Origin: Climacium dendroides
Taxonomy: Eukaryota > Streptophyta > Bryopsida > Hypnales > Climaciaceae
NCBI GenBank assembly: GCA_950106755.1
Contig: OX467087.1
Span: 13,272,047 to 13,336,046 of the forward strand
Direction: 5' to 3'
DNA length: 64,000 nucleotides
Both the position numbers and the translations under genes were made by a program. Numbering within the stretch: the first letter of the stretch is position 1; the number at the start of each line of letters is the position of its first letter. The notes under the pieces are model-generated. The model had not been told where the DNA came from. It did not search any database and worked only from the letters and a program-made list of their open reading frames with translations. This document shows positions 37,964 to 49,855 of this stretch, piece after piece.

Positions 37964-38824
37964 TCCCTAAAGAACCATTGTCCCTTCGAGGGACAAAGTG
38001 GATTTTAGATAGGTACCTACAATTTCAATTTTTGTCATTATTTTTTTTTTTAAATTTGAAGATAGGAAAAATAATTTTTTCTAAGGAAATATATATTTTT
38101 CCATTGGTGACTAGGAACAAAAGTAATGCTCAAATAAGCTCAAAACAAGGGAGACCAAGCAACAAAAATAATTCAAGGATTCGAATTAAATTTTCTTTTC
38201 ATAGATTATATTTTTGTCTATATGGAAAGCTTTTGATTCATTTCATTTGGTTAAGTGATGTGAAAATTATGGACAATCATGTTTTGGGAGGGCAATTTAA
38301 GCATCTTTTTGAAAAATAACTTGTAAGACTCATTTATGAATGCAATTTTTATAATTAAGAAAAATATTCCACATGGTTTAGTTTTCTTGCTAGAACAATT
38401 GAGATTAGACATATTAATAATTTAGATTTTTCTTCTATTTAATACCTCTTCTATTTAACAATTTTTGTAAGAATGAAAATCAAGTTTTTTTTAATTTCCT
38501 TTTCCTAGACTTTCAACTAAATTTCTCATTATGAAGATTTGAACCTCAAAACTCTGTAGTACAAAATTTTTGAGTTAGAAAACGTTCAAAGTCAAATAAT
38601 CTAATCCCACAATATGCAAAAAATCTTTAAATAAAAATATCTTGCAATCCGTGGAGTCTAAATTTTTGAAATTTATTCCACACATTTTCATACTAGTAAG
38701 GTAGAAGATCCTACAATTAGATGTGTAAGAAAAACAATTTAAATTTTTTTAATGCTTTGCAATAGAAATGGCAATTTTGAGTGTTTTTGACACCCCCCAG
38801 AAAAGGCCTTAATCATTTAGGGGT
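37964..38824. mobile_element. TTAA-flanked (piggyBac-like) non-autonomous element, degenerate copy
   Basis: The left end TCCCTAAAGAACC follows TTAA (37960-37963). The right end, read inward, is CCCCTAAATGATTAAGGCC and is followed by TTAA (38825-38828). The termini match each other over about ten bases and match the better copy at 41734. Its last 200 bp resemble 63350-63540. A perfect palindrome TTGTCCCTTCGAGGGACAA sits near the left end. No coding capacity. Confidence 0.5.
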
Positions 38825-38828
38825 TAAA

Positions 38829-41065
38829 ACAACTTAAAGGATGGCTTTTATACAAATTATATCAAATTAAAAAGACCAAAAAGTTAAGTGAAGACCAAAT
38901 TAAATAAGATGAAATGTAGAAAATGTTGGATTGCATATTTATTTTAAAAAAATTCACAATGTATGTAGAATGAATTGAAATACCAATACATATAGTTTTA
39001 AAAATCCATACAAGAAGTTCCCTCCAATTAAAATTAAAATTCATTCTTAGTGTTTTATTTTTAGTTTTAAAAAATTATTATTAAAAATCCCTCAAAGTTG
39101 GGTAGCTTGTCCCATAATACATATATAAAAAAAACTCATTCAATTAGATTTTAATGCCATTATTGTCTCAAAAAACATTCATTTCATGCATTAGAAAAAG
39201 TTTCAGGCTTGAATAGGCCTTCAATTTCTGATTTTTGGCACCTTGGAAGTACAAGTACAGAAAAAAAATAAAGATGTTATTTTTATTTTTTTTAAATTGA
39301 AAAAATAGAAAAATAGCCAATTTGACATAGCATTGATGTGGTACCAGTAGTACATCATATTCATAAAATAAAAAATATTTTTTATTTTTTATTTTTTATT
39401 TGTAATTGCACCGCGGGAGGTCTGGACCTCGTAGGAGGTGTAGACCTTGTAGCCTCTTTGAGGCCTGAATTTTTTCTAATGTATATAATTACATTTTGGA
39501 TTCTTTACTAAAATGTTTTCAAGAATTTTCTGCATTAAAACAAATTATGTCCCTTGAGATTAGACTAAATTGAATTATAAATGATTATAATTAAGGGCTT
39601 AGGGCCATTTAATATAGGAGTTGTATATCTGGGGTACACCAAGTTATTTTAATGGAATTAAGTCAATGGATTCAATCCTATCCTACTCATTCATGATGCT
39701 ATGTAGCCATGAGTTTTCTACAAGCTTAACTTAGAGAAGCACACAACATCTAGATTTCATAGGCAATAATTGCACAATATTAGAAAATTTGTGCTAAAAT
39801 TAATATTCCCCCAAACCTAATGTGTTTTTCAATCTTCAAAAAAAGTTTTAAGAAATCACAGCAAAATTGTGATTGTAAGCTATCCCAAATCCATTTTGTT
39901 TGTTGAGGAAACAATGGGACTATAGGGATTAAAATGAATATTTTTTGTTCATCCTAGTAGTGGTTTGTTATTACTACTATACTTGGCTATTAGGGTCATT
40001 AAAAAATAATTGTAAAAGTAGATTCTAAAATGTTAGGGGTATTATGTTTTTAAAAGAAAAAAAATTATATAGAGAAAATACAAATTTTGAGGGAATACTC
40101 CTATTTTAGGCTTTTAGCACCTATCGGATATTTTTTGCCAACTTAAATTAAATATTTGGCATGAAGTACTAATCTTAATAGCTAAGTATGATAATACAAG
40201 CTGTAGGATATTTAGCTCAATCACTCATTAGATTTGCAACCTTCATTTAATTTTTTGCAAGATTATATTAGAAAAGTCTCTAAAGGTTTAGGGTACTAAA
40301 CCAAAGGCATTTGAATCGCCCTTGAAGTCCTCACTAAATTGCCATAATCAACATTCTACTTGCCATATGCATGCGATTTTTCTTTGCCAAATATTGTCTA
40401 CTTGTTCCCATTTAGTTTTTAATAATGCTCCCATAAATTCCTTTCACTGCACTCACTTTGCATGGTGTACACATTATTGAGGAGAACTTACAAAATGCAA
40501 AATTAACAACTCCAAAATAGGGGATGAGTTTTTCTCCCCACCCATGGAACTCTAGACAACTTTCCTTCCTCCTCTTCTTGCATTACCATGTGGCTTTTCA
40601 TATAGGTGCTTATGTATGATCCGATATTCACTTGATTCTTATTTGTGAGTGAGTGCCACCACTTAGGCCTTTTAGGATTGGTTTTTTCCATAAAAATGAT
40701 ATAAGGAAATTTATGGAATGTTTGATGTTTCCTTTTTGTCAAATTGTGGTGTAATTGTGGCACATTATGATTGGTTGTGAGGCTATCAATATTGCAACCA
40801 ACCCTTGGCCGATTTTGCAATCAGCCTATGGTCAAAAATTGAAAGGTCTACATCATCATTATACGTCGAAGAAAATCTTTAACTAAAAAATTCACAATAA
40901 TTATATTTTGTATAATAAATTTTTTGAAAAATATACACAATCCTTCCAAACTCTATTTCTGTACATGGGAAAAATTCCGCACTCAAAAAACCTGCGCTCC
41001 AAGTATGCGTAATTGCTTTAGTGGTTGGAAATGGGTCAACTACCTTACTCAGTGGATGAAATCAC
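38829..41065. other. AT-rich intergenic tract
   Basis: No gene recognised. A small GC-rich island (about 39408-39470) with the recurring words GGTCTGGACCT and GTAGACCTTGTAG stands out, but I cannot assign it. Confidence 0.5.
40752..40798. repeat. Dispersed repeat copy, inverted relative to 63689-63740
   Basis: GTGGCACATTATGATTGGTT followed by TCAATATTGCAAC has a close reverse-complement match at 63689-63740. Two diverged copies of an unnamed intergenic repeat are implied; the boundaries are unknown. Confidence 0.6.
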
Positions 41066-41067
41066 TA

Positions 41068-41357
41068 CAGTAGTGCTTGGTTAAGAGAAACGATCTGGGA
41101 CAAAGAAAATTGTTGATCATAACTAATCCTTGACACTAACAAAACATATTCCCTCTGACTCTTGAATTACTCATAAAGAGTTGCAGCCGACGTAGTTAGG
41201 ATTCCTCAAGGCATTGACAAAAAACCATGGACTCACGCTAACCAGCTACTTTACAATAACCAACCTCTAAACATGTGTTCCTTCTAATTCGAGACAGGGA
41301 CAGGGATGCAAAGCATACATTACGTTTACACATGTCTCTCTTAACCAAGCACTACTG
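41068..41357. mobile_element. Tc1/mariner-like MITE, 290 bp
   Basis: Perfect 21-bp terminal inverted repeats start CAGTAGTGCTTGG and end CCAAGCACTACTG. TA stands on both sides (41066-41067 and 41358-41359). CAGT-type termini with TA duplication fit the Tc1/mariner superfamily. The interior has no transposase ORF, so it is non-autonomous. Confidence 0.8.
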
Positions 41358-41733
41358 TAAATTGCAATTTTTTTTTTTTGAGACAATAGCACTCTCTTTG
41401 GATGAATGTATACACCCATGTTTTGAATGTTCCATCCATGTCTGTACATGTAAATAACTTCATCACTCCTGTGAGTACAACAAAATCATGTCACCTACCC
41501 ACCCCAAGCTTCTCATGCTTGCTCCCAACCACTTCCTTCCCTGAACAAAACCAAATTAAGCCATGGGAGACATTTCAGGTACGTGAGTACGCCATGCAAA
41601 ATTATCATGCCTTGCCATCATGAACTCCCGGGGCACCGGGAATTGGCGAGAAGTGTGACATTCATTCTCACGGGAAATTGGCGAGAAGCATGACATTCAT
41701 TCTTACATGATTACTCAAGATTGAGTAACTTAA

Positions 41734-42371
41734 CCCCTAAATGTCCAAGGCACCAAAAATTGGTGTTTGCAAAACTTTGAAGTTAAATAAAACCTAATCA
41801 AGTTGCTATTTTTAGTAGTTTATGTTTTTGGAAAGTTCTTCTTGAAGTCTGATTTTAGCATCAAAAATCCGATCTTGAAAATAAATGATAGTGATTTCTC
41901 TATTCACGATTTTGTGCAAGGGTACCCATTGCAATCTTGACTTCCCATAGTGTTGAGAGCTCTTGGAATTGAGCCTCAAATACACTAGATCTTGCAGAAA
42001 AAAGCACATTCAAAATTCATTTAGAAAAATTATAGAATAGATTTTAAAGAAGACATAAATTGATTGGGGTTATACATGTTAGGCCCTTTAACCTCATATT
42101 TTTTTGGTCACCAACTTTTTAGATTTGACATGCAAAAAGAGAGTTAAGAGATTTTTACAATTTTAACACCCTCATCGTCAAACATTATGATCTTTCATTC
42201 CATAAGTGATATTGTTGTGTTTTCTTTTCCTATGAGATCTCTAACATGTTTTGTTTGAATTTGTACGGTTACAAATCCAAAAAAATTGATGCAACTTATC
42301 AAAATGTTGGCATTTTGTTCAATTTAGAGCAAATTCCAAAAAGCTCAAAACAAGCCTTGGACATTTAGGGG
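41734..42371. mobile_element. TTAA-flanked (piggyBac-like) non-autonomous element, 638 bp
   Basis: Perfect 18-bp terminal inverted repeats CCCCTAAATGTCCAAGGC are bordered by TTAA on both sides (41730-41733 and 42372-42375). TTAA targets and a run of Cs at the tip are the piggyBac signature. Because TTAA is itself palindromic, the repeat could equally be 22 bp long without a duplication. No coding capacity. Confidence 0.75.
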
Positions 42372-42375
42372 TTAA

Positions 42376-44949
42376 TATCAAGTTTTTTTTTCATATTTCA
42401 TAAAGTGCTAAAGTGACAATATAAAGTGTTATAATTGTGCTCCAACTTTCAATATCCATCCATATATTGGATAGAAAATATCACATTAGCACATATCACA
42501 TACCCATAATTGTGTTTTTATCCACAATCTAACAATTTCATCCAAGTTTATTAATTTTTTTAATTTAAAGTTTTATGGAAAAAAATTCGTAGTTTGTTGT
42601 CATTTTTTAGCCAAATTTTTTTCTCGTGCAATTTGGCACTATTTTGTGCCCCCCCCCCCCAATCTTACTACACATACCACTAGATTGATACTTGGCATCC
42701 ACTTACAAATCATAGGTAAGGTAGTTTGCTCTTAAAGTGGCCTTTGAAACATTTGGATGAAGTTAAACTCCTTAAAATAATTTTTATTAAATTTTTCTAG
42801 TGAAAAAAATGGAATTGGCACCTGAACCAAGTCATTTAATATTTTTTGGACCTTTGTGGAATTAGTTATAAATTTTTGAAGTTAAAACGTAGAGGTCACT
42901 TAAACCAACCACCTCTTTAAATGTACACGCACTATTAGTACATTAAAGAATGTAAAAAGTATCTCTATATTAGAAGTCTTTTTTTAGAGCAAGAGCACAC
43001 TAACTTAGATCTTGGTATATGTCATGGTAAACATGGAAACTTTGGCACTCTAGTTTCTAAGGTACTATGTCCTATTATTAGGATCAATATTAATTAGTTA
43101 AAAAAACAAAAGTTGAATTTCTTTAGAAATTATTCTTGGTGGAGTTGGAAAATAAATAAGATTAATGCTACAAATGCCTAAATATCAAAAAATAATCCAC
43201 ATGGTGAAATTCAACTCACCTAAGTGTTGAAATTTTAATAATTTTATTTTATTGAAATATTACAAGCACCATCAGATATAAAGATAATTTTTTTTGGTAA
43301 TATGAAAGGTTGACTTCATTGGTATATTGTAAGTAGGATGGATGAAGAGGTCCTTGTTCATTGTAAATTCTCTAAGGTTATAGGATATTTAAAACAAAGT
43401 GGAAGATGAAAGAAAAAAATGAAGTAATTGTGTGCACACTAGAACTTTAGATCTCATTTAACATTGCAAATCAACATTTTAAAAATTTGGTTATTTGACT
43501 TAACTTAAAAAAATGTAAAAAATCAAGGTAAGTTTCACCTTCAACAATTTGTTTGTGATTTGAAGTCTCTAATAGAATTTTATAGAGGTCTTGGAGTTTA
43601 GTTGTGAAAATGATTATTGCATTATTTTGACTTGACCATGAGAGGTTAAGTTCTTTCATGTTCTAATTTACATATCCCATATAGATTGTTGTGTCTCTAA
43701 CCTCCCTATTTATATAAAGCATTTGCCTTCTCTCTTTAGAGCAAATATTAAATGTCTTCTAAAAATGAAATTGAGCAACCCAATATTGACAAAAAAAGCC
43801 CATTCTAGACACCTAGCTAGGGAATGATCCATGATAATTTTTTTTAATCAATAAGATTTGAATAACAACCATTGTCTTAGGTTTGATTTTAATATAAAAT
43901 CTTTGACCTTTTAATCATTGTTAAGACTCAATATATTCTAAATATGATATTTTGATCTCCAAACATATTTAAGAATTAAGCTAGAAGCCTTTTAAAGAAA
44001 GACTTCACGACTATGAAGTCTCAAGATAAAGAACTATTCAATTGTATATAGTGCTTAAGGCTTGATTCTCAACATAATTCCTTTAGTTTGTGTCACAAGT
44101 AAAAAATTCACCTCAAAAACTTCTTTCCTAATTAGAAACTTTTGAATGGCCTTCCTCTCCTAGGCAAAAGTCATTTGTACTACTCATGCACTTAAAATAG
44201 TAGGTTCATCTTAAAATGTCCTATATATGTTATTCAAGCAATATATTTTTCAATATGTTAGATCCTTTTTCATTCTCCCATCAAAAAGAAGAATTCCAAA
44301 AACCTTACTTCCTTTATCCTAAAATGATTATCCAATTTTAATGTAATTTTTTAAAAAGTTTTTATAATAAATTAAAAAAATCCCTCTATTTATCTAATTT
44401 TATTTAAATTGCAATGAATACATGCAATGTTCTTCATTGATTCTAGTGATATAAAATTTGAAACCTTTCTTCATTATATTTTTTACAATGTAATGGTAAC
44501 TAGAGAAAATGCACCTAATTATGACATGTTTCTAAAGCCAACCCCTCTTAATTCTTATCTATTTAAATGCAAATCTCTAATAACAAGAGTTGAAGATTGT
44601 TTTTTGGTATACATGCTTGGGTGGCTTTGATAATTCACAATTTATTCATTTGGCATCCAATAAATCATATTCTAAAAGAATGTGAAATCCACTTTTGATT
44701 CTAAAAAAAACAAAAACTTAGACAATTTATTTATTGAAACCATTGAAACCATGGACAAATGATATTAGGTGAATTTGCCTTATTGAAATGGGCGTATTAC
44801 CTTTGAAGGCACTTGACAAATTCTTCTATGATTTGTACAAGTGTGAACAGGGATGACCAATTAGCCCACCGAGGAAAGGTGTGAACAGAAACCAACGGTA
44901 ATAGGCCCTGAACCCTATACCCGATTAACCAATCACTCCACACTCCACA
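42376..44949. other. AT-rich intergenic tract
   Basis: No gene or element boundary recognised. It includes a 12-C homopolymer (42649-42660). Confidence 0.6.
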
Positions 44950-45435
44950 GGCACTTGTAGTAATGAGGAGTGTGTGACACAAATAGAATGTTCTGGAATG
45001 TTTGAACAGGGCAACTTGGAAGTGTGCATTATGTTGGACAATTTGTTGTGTCTTCTCTTCTTGCACAATTAAGTACAAGACAAATACTAGCAACATTGGT
45101 CATTCACTTGAGTGGATTGAACATTAGGCCATACTTAATAGGTGATATAGCTTATCCCAATAGACCGTACATGCTAAAGAACTTCAAGCCAAGTAATGCA
45201 GCAATGGTGGATCAAGTTTTTAAAAAAAATATTTTGTAATTTGTTCATATTTGACTCCTCTATCAATAGTGGTAAAGTAGTTATAGAATAGGTATTTGGA
45301 GCTTTAAAGAATAATTGGTGAATTCTCAAAGGATTCAATATGTCTGTGGATAAGGTAGTTGTAGTTATTTTAGCTTGTTGTGTTCTACACAACTATTGCG
45401 AGTTGAAGAGGCAACGAGTGCCTGTAGATGTTAAA
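44950..45435 (+). pseudogene. Decayed PIF/Harbinger transposase (HARBI1-type DDE nuclease)
   Basis: In-frame fragments follow the order of the DDE_4 nuclease: SVCDTNRMFWN (family SVHDxRVFRN), IRPYLIGDIAYPNRPYMLK (family GDxxYPLRPWLL, with the second catalytic Asp), then VVIE-stop-VFGALK with the catalytic Glu, W-stop-IL, and VVVVILACCVLHNYCELKRQ (family ACCVLHN). At least three in-frame stops (after FWNV, IE and NNW) interrupt it. The upstream DNA-binding part was not found. It is a dead copy of the transposase class that moves Tourist-like MITEs such as 27893-28264. Confidence 0.82.
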
Positions 45436-45439
45436 CTCC

Positions 45440-46500
45440 AAAATGATTCTTTTGTTGAATTTCATGCGGGATGAATGCAACTTCATTGTGAAGGTTTAGT
45501 AGCAAAAGTGGTAGGAGAGGCTTTATTTGCCTCTTGGTTGGAACATAATCGTGAGTGAAATTCAAGGTAATTAGTATAAAATTTCTCATTATGCATATTT
45601 TATTTGTGTGTTGATACAAACCAGAGCAATTTCTAATTTTATAGTGTTTTCATTTCAATAAAATTATTAAATGTTGTGAAATAACATGTTTTAAATCATT
45701 GTTGGGCTATTGGATTGGTGTTTGCATTGAATTATGATATAGACATGCGATATGTGCTAATTTAATTTTTTGCATCTATGATGTGGAAACAACTCATAAT
45801 TAGGAGCACTACTAAAATCTTTTTAGATGGCTTACATGGCACTTATTAAAAAAAATGGGAAAAAAATCTTGCTTCATCTATGGATATATGCTAAGGTTGA
45901 ATGTCCCTAAACTGACCATTTAATAATTGGAACTGAATTTTGGGTAGGTAAAACTTTTCTAAATATTTTTCAGTACATTTTCCTTGAAAGACAAGAAGAA
46001 TTGGCATCTAACCCAAGTTGTTTCATATTTTTTGGATTATCTTTGAAGTAGTTTTGAATTTCCAAATAAGAGTAGACACCCTAAATTCTAAACGAAACGA
46101 CTGAAAACCTTGAACCAAACAGAACTACAACCTATGCCGGACAAACATCGGAGAAGATGAAGTAGCACTTGCAGCGAAGCAGCACCTTTGAGCTGGTAGC
46201 ACCTGCGGCGAAGCAGCCACCCAAGAATTACTATGAAGATTAAAAAAAACTGGAAAAAAATTTCCCGGAGGCTGGCTCCACCATATTTTTACCCGCCGGC
46301 ACCCGCCATATTTTTGGAGATGTGCGTGGGCTGATGAACTCAAAGTAAGCACCTGACGGGCTGTCGGCGGTAGCTTACGAATCATGACGACTATAGTAAG
46401 TTACTAGTGAAAACCGCCGCTTCATCGTCACCATTGCATGCTCGTCACGTCTTGCATTGAACACTCAAGCTCACTCGCTCGAGCTGCAACGAATAAGATC
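45440..46500. other. Intergenic region upstream of the DUF538 gene
   Basis: The AT-rich first part holds no gene. At 46140-46330 a GC-richer stretch contains imperfect repeats of GTAGCACTTGCAGCGAAGCAG and a CACCATATTTTTACCCGCC-like doublet, of unknown meaning. Confidence 0.5.
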
Positions 46501-46730
46501 TTTTTTTGAACAGGGGATTGCTGTTCACGAGACTGTAGTGTCTGTTTCTCGAGGAATCTTGGTAGCAATTCATGGAAGTTTCTTGAGGTTTCATACAATC
46601 ATTTTTGAGATTATTTTGAAAAGGGGATTGCTGTTCACGAGACTGTAGTGTCTACTTTTCGAGGAATCTTTTCGAGCAATTCATGGAAATTTCATGAGAT
46701 TTCGTGCAATCTTTGCAATTTTTGAGATTT
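46501..46730. repeat. 110-bp tandem duplication in the DUF538 leader
   Basis: GGGGATTGCTGTTCACGAGA and its downstream context (CTGTAGTGTCT, GAGGAATCTT, GCAATTCATGGAA) occur twice with a period of 110 bp, ending about 50 bp before the DUF538 start codon. The copies differ by scattered substitutions, so the duplication is not very recent. It would lie in the promoter or 5' UTR. Confidence 0.88.
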
Positions 46731-46778
46731 TCCAAAATTTTGGGGAGTTTTGGGGAATTTTCTTGTTGTTAGGGAGAG

Positions 46779-47204
46779 ATGGCGACGGAAACGAGCTCCG
46801 CGAAGATGGACGAGCAGTTGGAGATCGTGACAGGCGAAGAGACTTTGAGCCGCGCAATCGGTCTGCTCATCGAGCACGGCCTCCCCGATGGCTTGTTGCC
46901 GATGAAGGAGGTCGTGGAGCTCGGGTACAACAAGGCGACGGGGTACATTTGGCTCATACAGAAGAAGCCCATTGTGCACACGTTCAAGCAAATCGCCAAG
47001 CAGGTGAGCTACAGCGACAAGATCACGGCGTACCTGGAGAAGGGACGCCTGCGCAAGCTCACCGGCGTCAAGGCCAAGGAGCTTCTGTGGGTGTCGATCG
47101 TCGACATTGCCGTGGACCAGTCCGATCATGGGAAGCTCTTCTTCAAAAGCTTCGCCGGCATTGGAAAGTTCTTTCCTGTTACGGCATTCTCGAGAGATGG
47201 TTGA
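46779..47204 (+). CDS. DUF538 family protein
   Basis: An intronless 141-residue protein with the DUF538 pattern: LIEHGLPDGLLPMKEVVELG, then GYIWLIQKK, VSYSDKITAYLEKGRLRKL, TGVKAKELLWVSIVDIAVD and a terminal FPVTAF. DUF538 is a plant-specific small beta-rich family without a settled biochemical role; some members (SVB-like) affect trichomes or stress responses. There is no signal peptide or membrane segment, so a cytosolic location is likely. The ATG at 46779 has purines at -3 and +4 and lies just downstream of the 110-bp duplication. The length is normal for the short, non-secreted members. Confidence 0.9.
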   Translation: MATETSSAKMDEQLEIVTGEETLSRAIGLLIEHGLPDGLLPMKEVVELGYNKATGYIWLIQKKPIVHTFKQIAKQVSYSDKITAYLEKGRLRKLTGVKAKELLWVSIVDIAVDQSDHGKLFFKSFAGIGKFFPVTAFSRDG

Positions 47205-49855
47205 TTCAATTCCAAGTGTTTTCTTCAATTCAACGGGCGCGCGAGGATCGCATGCCGGATTCTGCTATTTAGTGTTGTTCGTGGTGTATTGATCGCCATA
47301 GCCCGACAGACAACCTTGAAAACACTTATGAGACTCGTAATTCAAACGAAAAAAAATTAATTAGATCGCCATCGCAATTGCCGCGGCTGGCTTAGATTAA
47401 TACTTTCGAGAATTTTGCACTCCCTCTTACATACAGGAATATGTCAATTGATGCTGTGGGCTTGTTGGTTTCTTAATATTTATTGATTCCTCAATTGAAA
47501 GCCCAATATTGAATCCTTTGCCTCTGACTGGACTATTTCGTGGTATTCTTCTTGTTCTCGAATTTGGTATTGATTTGCAGACAACCTTGACAATAAGTTA
47601 TGATTTTCATATTTTATACGAATGGAAGATCAATTAGTTCTCCGTTCCTTGGCAGGCCTCGATTACCCTTTCTTCCATGGTTTGCACTCTTTGTTGCATA
47701 CAGGACTGTTTGCCTATGCATGAAGCTTAGTGACATCAATTTCTGATTAGCAAGTCCATTGATACTGTAGTCAATGGTGAATGGCGGTCTATTCCTCCTC
47801 AATTTTTTCTTTTTTTCTTTTTCTTTTTTGTGATGCTACTGTCATAACTTGGACTATTATTGGTGCAATGTTAGAGTGTAAAAACTGACTTCGCATCTTC
47901 TTGCAGAAAGGGCTACATGAAGCTTGGTGTCACTGATTTCATTCGATGACATCCCCTTCTCAATTTACATTTTTTTAAACTTAGATACTAATATCATAAC
48001 TGGGACTATTATTGCTGCTTTTTTCTGAATGTGATAAGAATGATTTGCATGTGAATGTAGTGATATTTGCATTCACATTAGGGTCTTCATGCGTGGATAC
48101 ATTTTTGCAAGTAAGTGCTTGCAGTGAGTTGAGCACTCTGAGTCTAAAGTGCTGTGAGTTACTGGAATGTGGAGGGGGATACTATTCTGTGATTTGATTG
48201 AGATGATTGCTGGTGTTGAAGGAGATGTAGGGAATCATATTTCGTGCGATCATGCCCTGTGTAACGTTAGTTACTTAGTTGCCGGTATGCTGGCTTTTTT
48301 GCTTCCTTCGGATATACTAAATTAGGTGCAAATAATCTTTCAGAGAAAATGTGTTGGTAATATTTGGAAATGGTGCATTTGTCAGTAGGCAACTGTTCAA
48401 ATGCTTCAGCTACCATTAGGGGTGTCAGAGAGCGAGGTTTCCCTTAGAAACTCTGCTCCGATGGTTTGGGCGGACAGTGTGGGCAGCAATGGCGTGTCTT
48501 TACGGGCGGGGTGGGACTTTGTGATTTGGAATCCCGTGAATTGAAATCACAAAGACCGGTCCACTGATTCGTGGTAAATTCATCAGTTTCAGCGGAGGTT
48601 CAACGTCAAGCATTCACGTTTTGTTGTCGTTATTCGAGTGTATTCCCTTGCTGGAACCGTGGCCCTCGCATGATAGACACCGGACTGTGAATACTAGTTG
48701 ACGAAGTCCTGTAACCAGGGTGGTACTTATAAATTCGCTAATGTGTGCCTGGACCTATTACACGCTCTCAGTCATTCGATCAATTCGATCAGGTACGTGT
48801 TTGTGTATCTTGACTGGAACTTAGCCGCACCTATTACACAGCTAGCTGTAGTGAAACCATGTGAACGCATTGAATTTCAATTTGATCCTCCACCTTGCAG
48901 CAATTTGCAGCGTGATCAAGCACATGATAATACACAACAACGAAACTAGCTTCCAGAATGCTACAAAACCCTACAGCATTGACATGCCATCATATGCATA
49001 TGCGCATGCAATCTCGGCAATAAAAAAAATCCACACTGGACCCCAAGAAACATTCTTTTCACTGGAATCCTTCCTGCACCCGATTGCCTTCCAGGAATGA
49101 TATACATACTATTTTGGAATCATAGTCATAGTAAATTCCAGCTTTGGCGGACATCCTCAAACGAGAGTTTATACTAGTCCTGGTTTTGAGAGCTCTGTAC
49201 GTTGACATTTTTAAATTGAAGGTATTGGCTGTCCCAACTGTGGAGTTGTGCAAAATAATTCTGTTTCTAGTTCGGTTGAAGGTCTAGATATGAACTTGAA
49301 GGTCGTCAACTTAGCGTCAACTACTCCTGATCAATTGTGTAGGGAAAATCCTATGTCGATTCTGTCTGCTCTTACACGTTGGTTGAGATTCAGAATTGTG
49401 ACTGCACATTATTAAATATGTACCGGTATGGAGGAAACGAGATGCCAATTCACTTCAATTTAATTCAGGTCCGTTAGACTTCGACTTTTTCATCTTCTGG
49501 TATGCTTCTCTTTTCTGTCAGTTTATTTGAAGAAGCAACTTCTCTCGAGTTTCATCCAGGGAAGGAAATGCCATGACGACAGAGTTGGTCTTAATACAAC
49601 CTCCTAAGAACTATTTGGTCGGTGTAATGAGGTGCTACAATATTTGAGTTCCAATTCCAAGCACGCATGATGGGACATTCAAAGAAACCTCTTGATTGAA
49701 AATGTAGACGTCCATTGGATGTCCAAAGAAAGCTAAAAAATTGCTCAAGCACAGCCCACATGTGGACCAAGTGCTCATCAAATGTACACAAGTCACAACT
49801 TGTGACTCGAAAATTGTGTGACTACACTCCGAACTGAATAGGAGTGAAAGAATCT
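47205..49855. other. Intergenic region with diverged duplications
   Basis: Segments 47306-47460 and 47576-47730 are diverged copies: AGACAACCTTGA near the start, TTTGCACTC and CATACAGGA near the end, period about 269 bp. CATGAAGCTT and CATAACTTGGACTATTATTG recur again at 47840-48020. A 13-bp hairpin (GACTTTGTGATTT, about 48515-48564) is also present. No gene recognised. Confidence 0.55.

Noticed and set aside
39408..39470. GC-rich island with repeated GGTCTGGACCT/GTAGACCTTG words
   Set aside because: It could suggest a tRNA or structured RNA, but no cloverleaf, A/B box or consistent long hairpin can be drawn.
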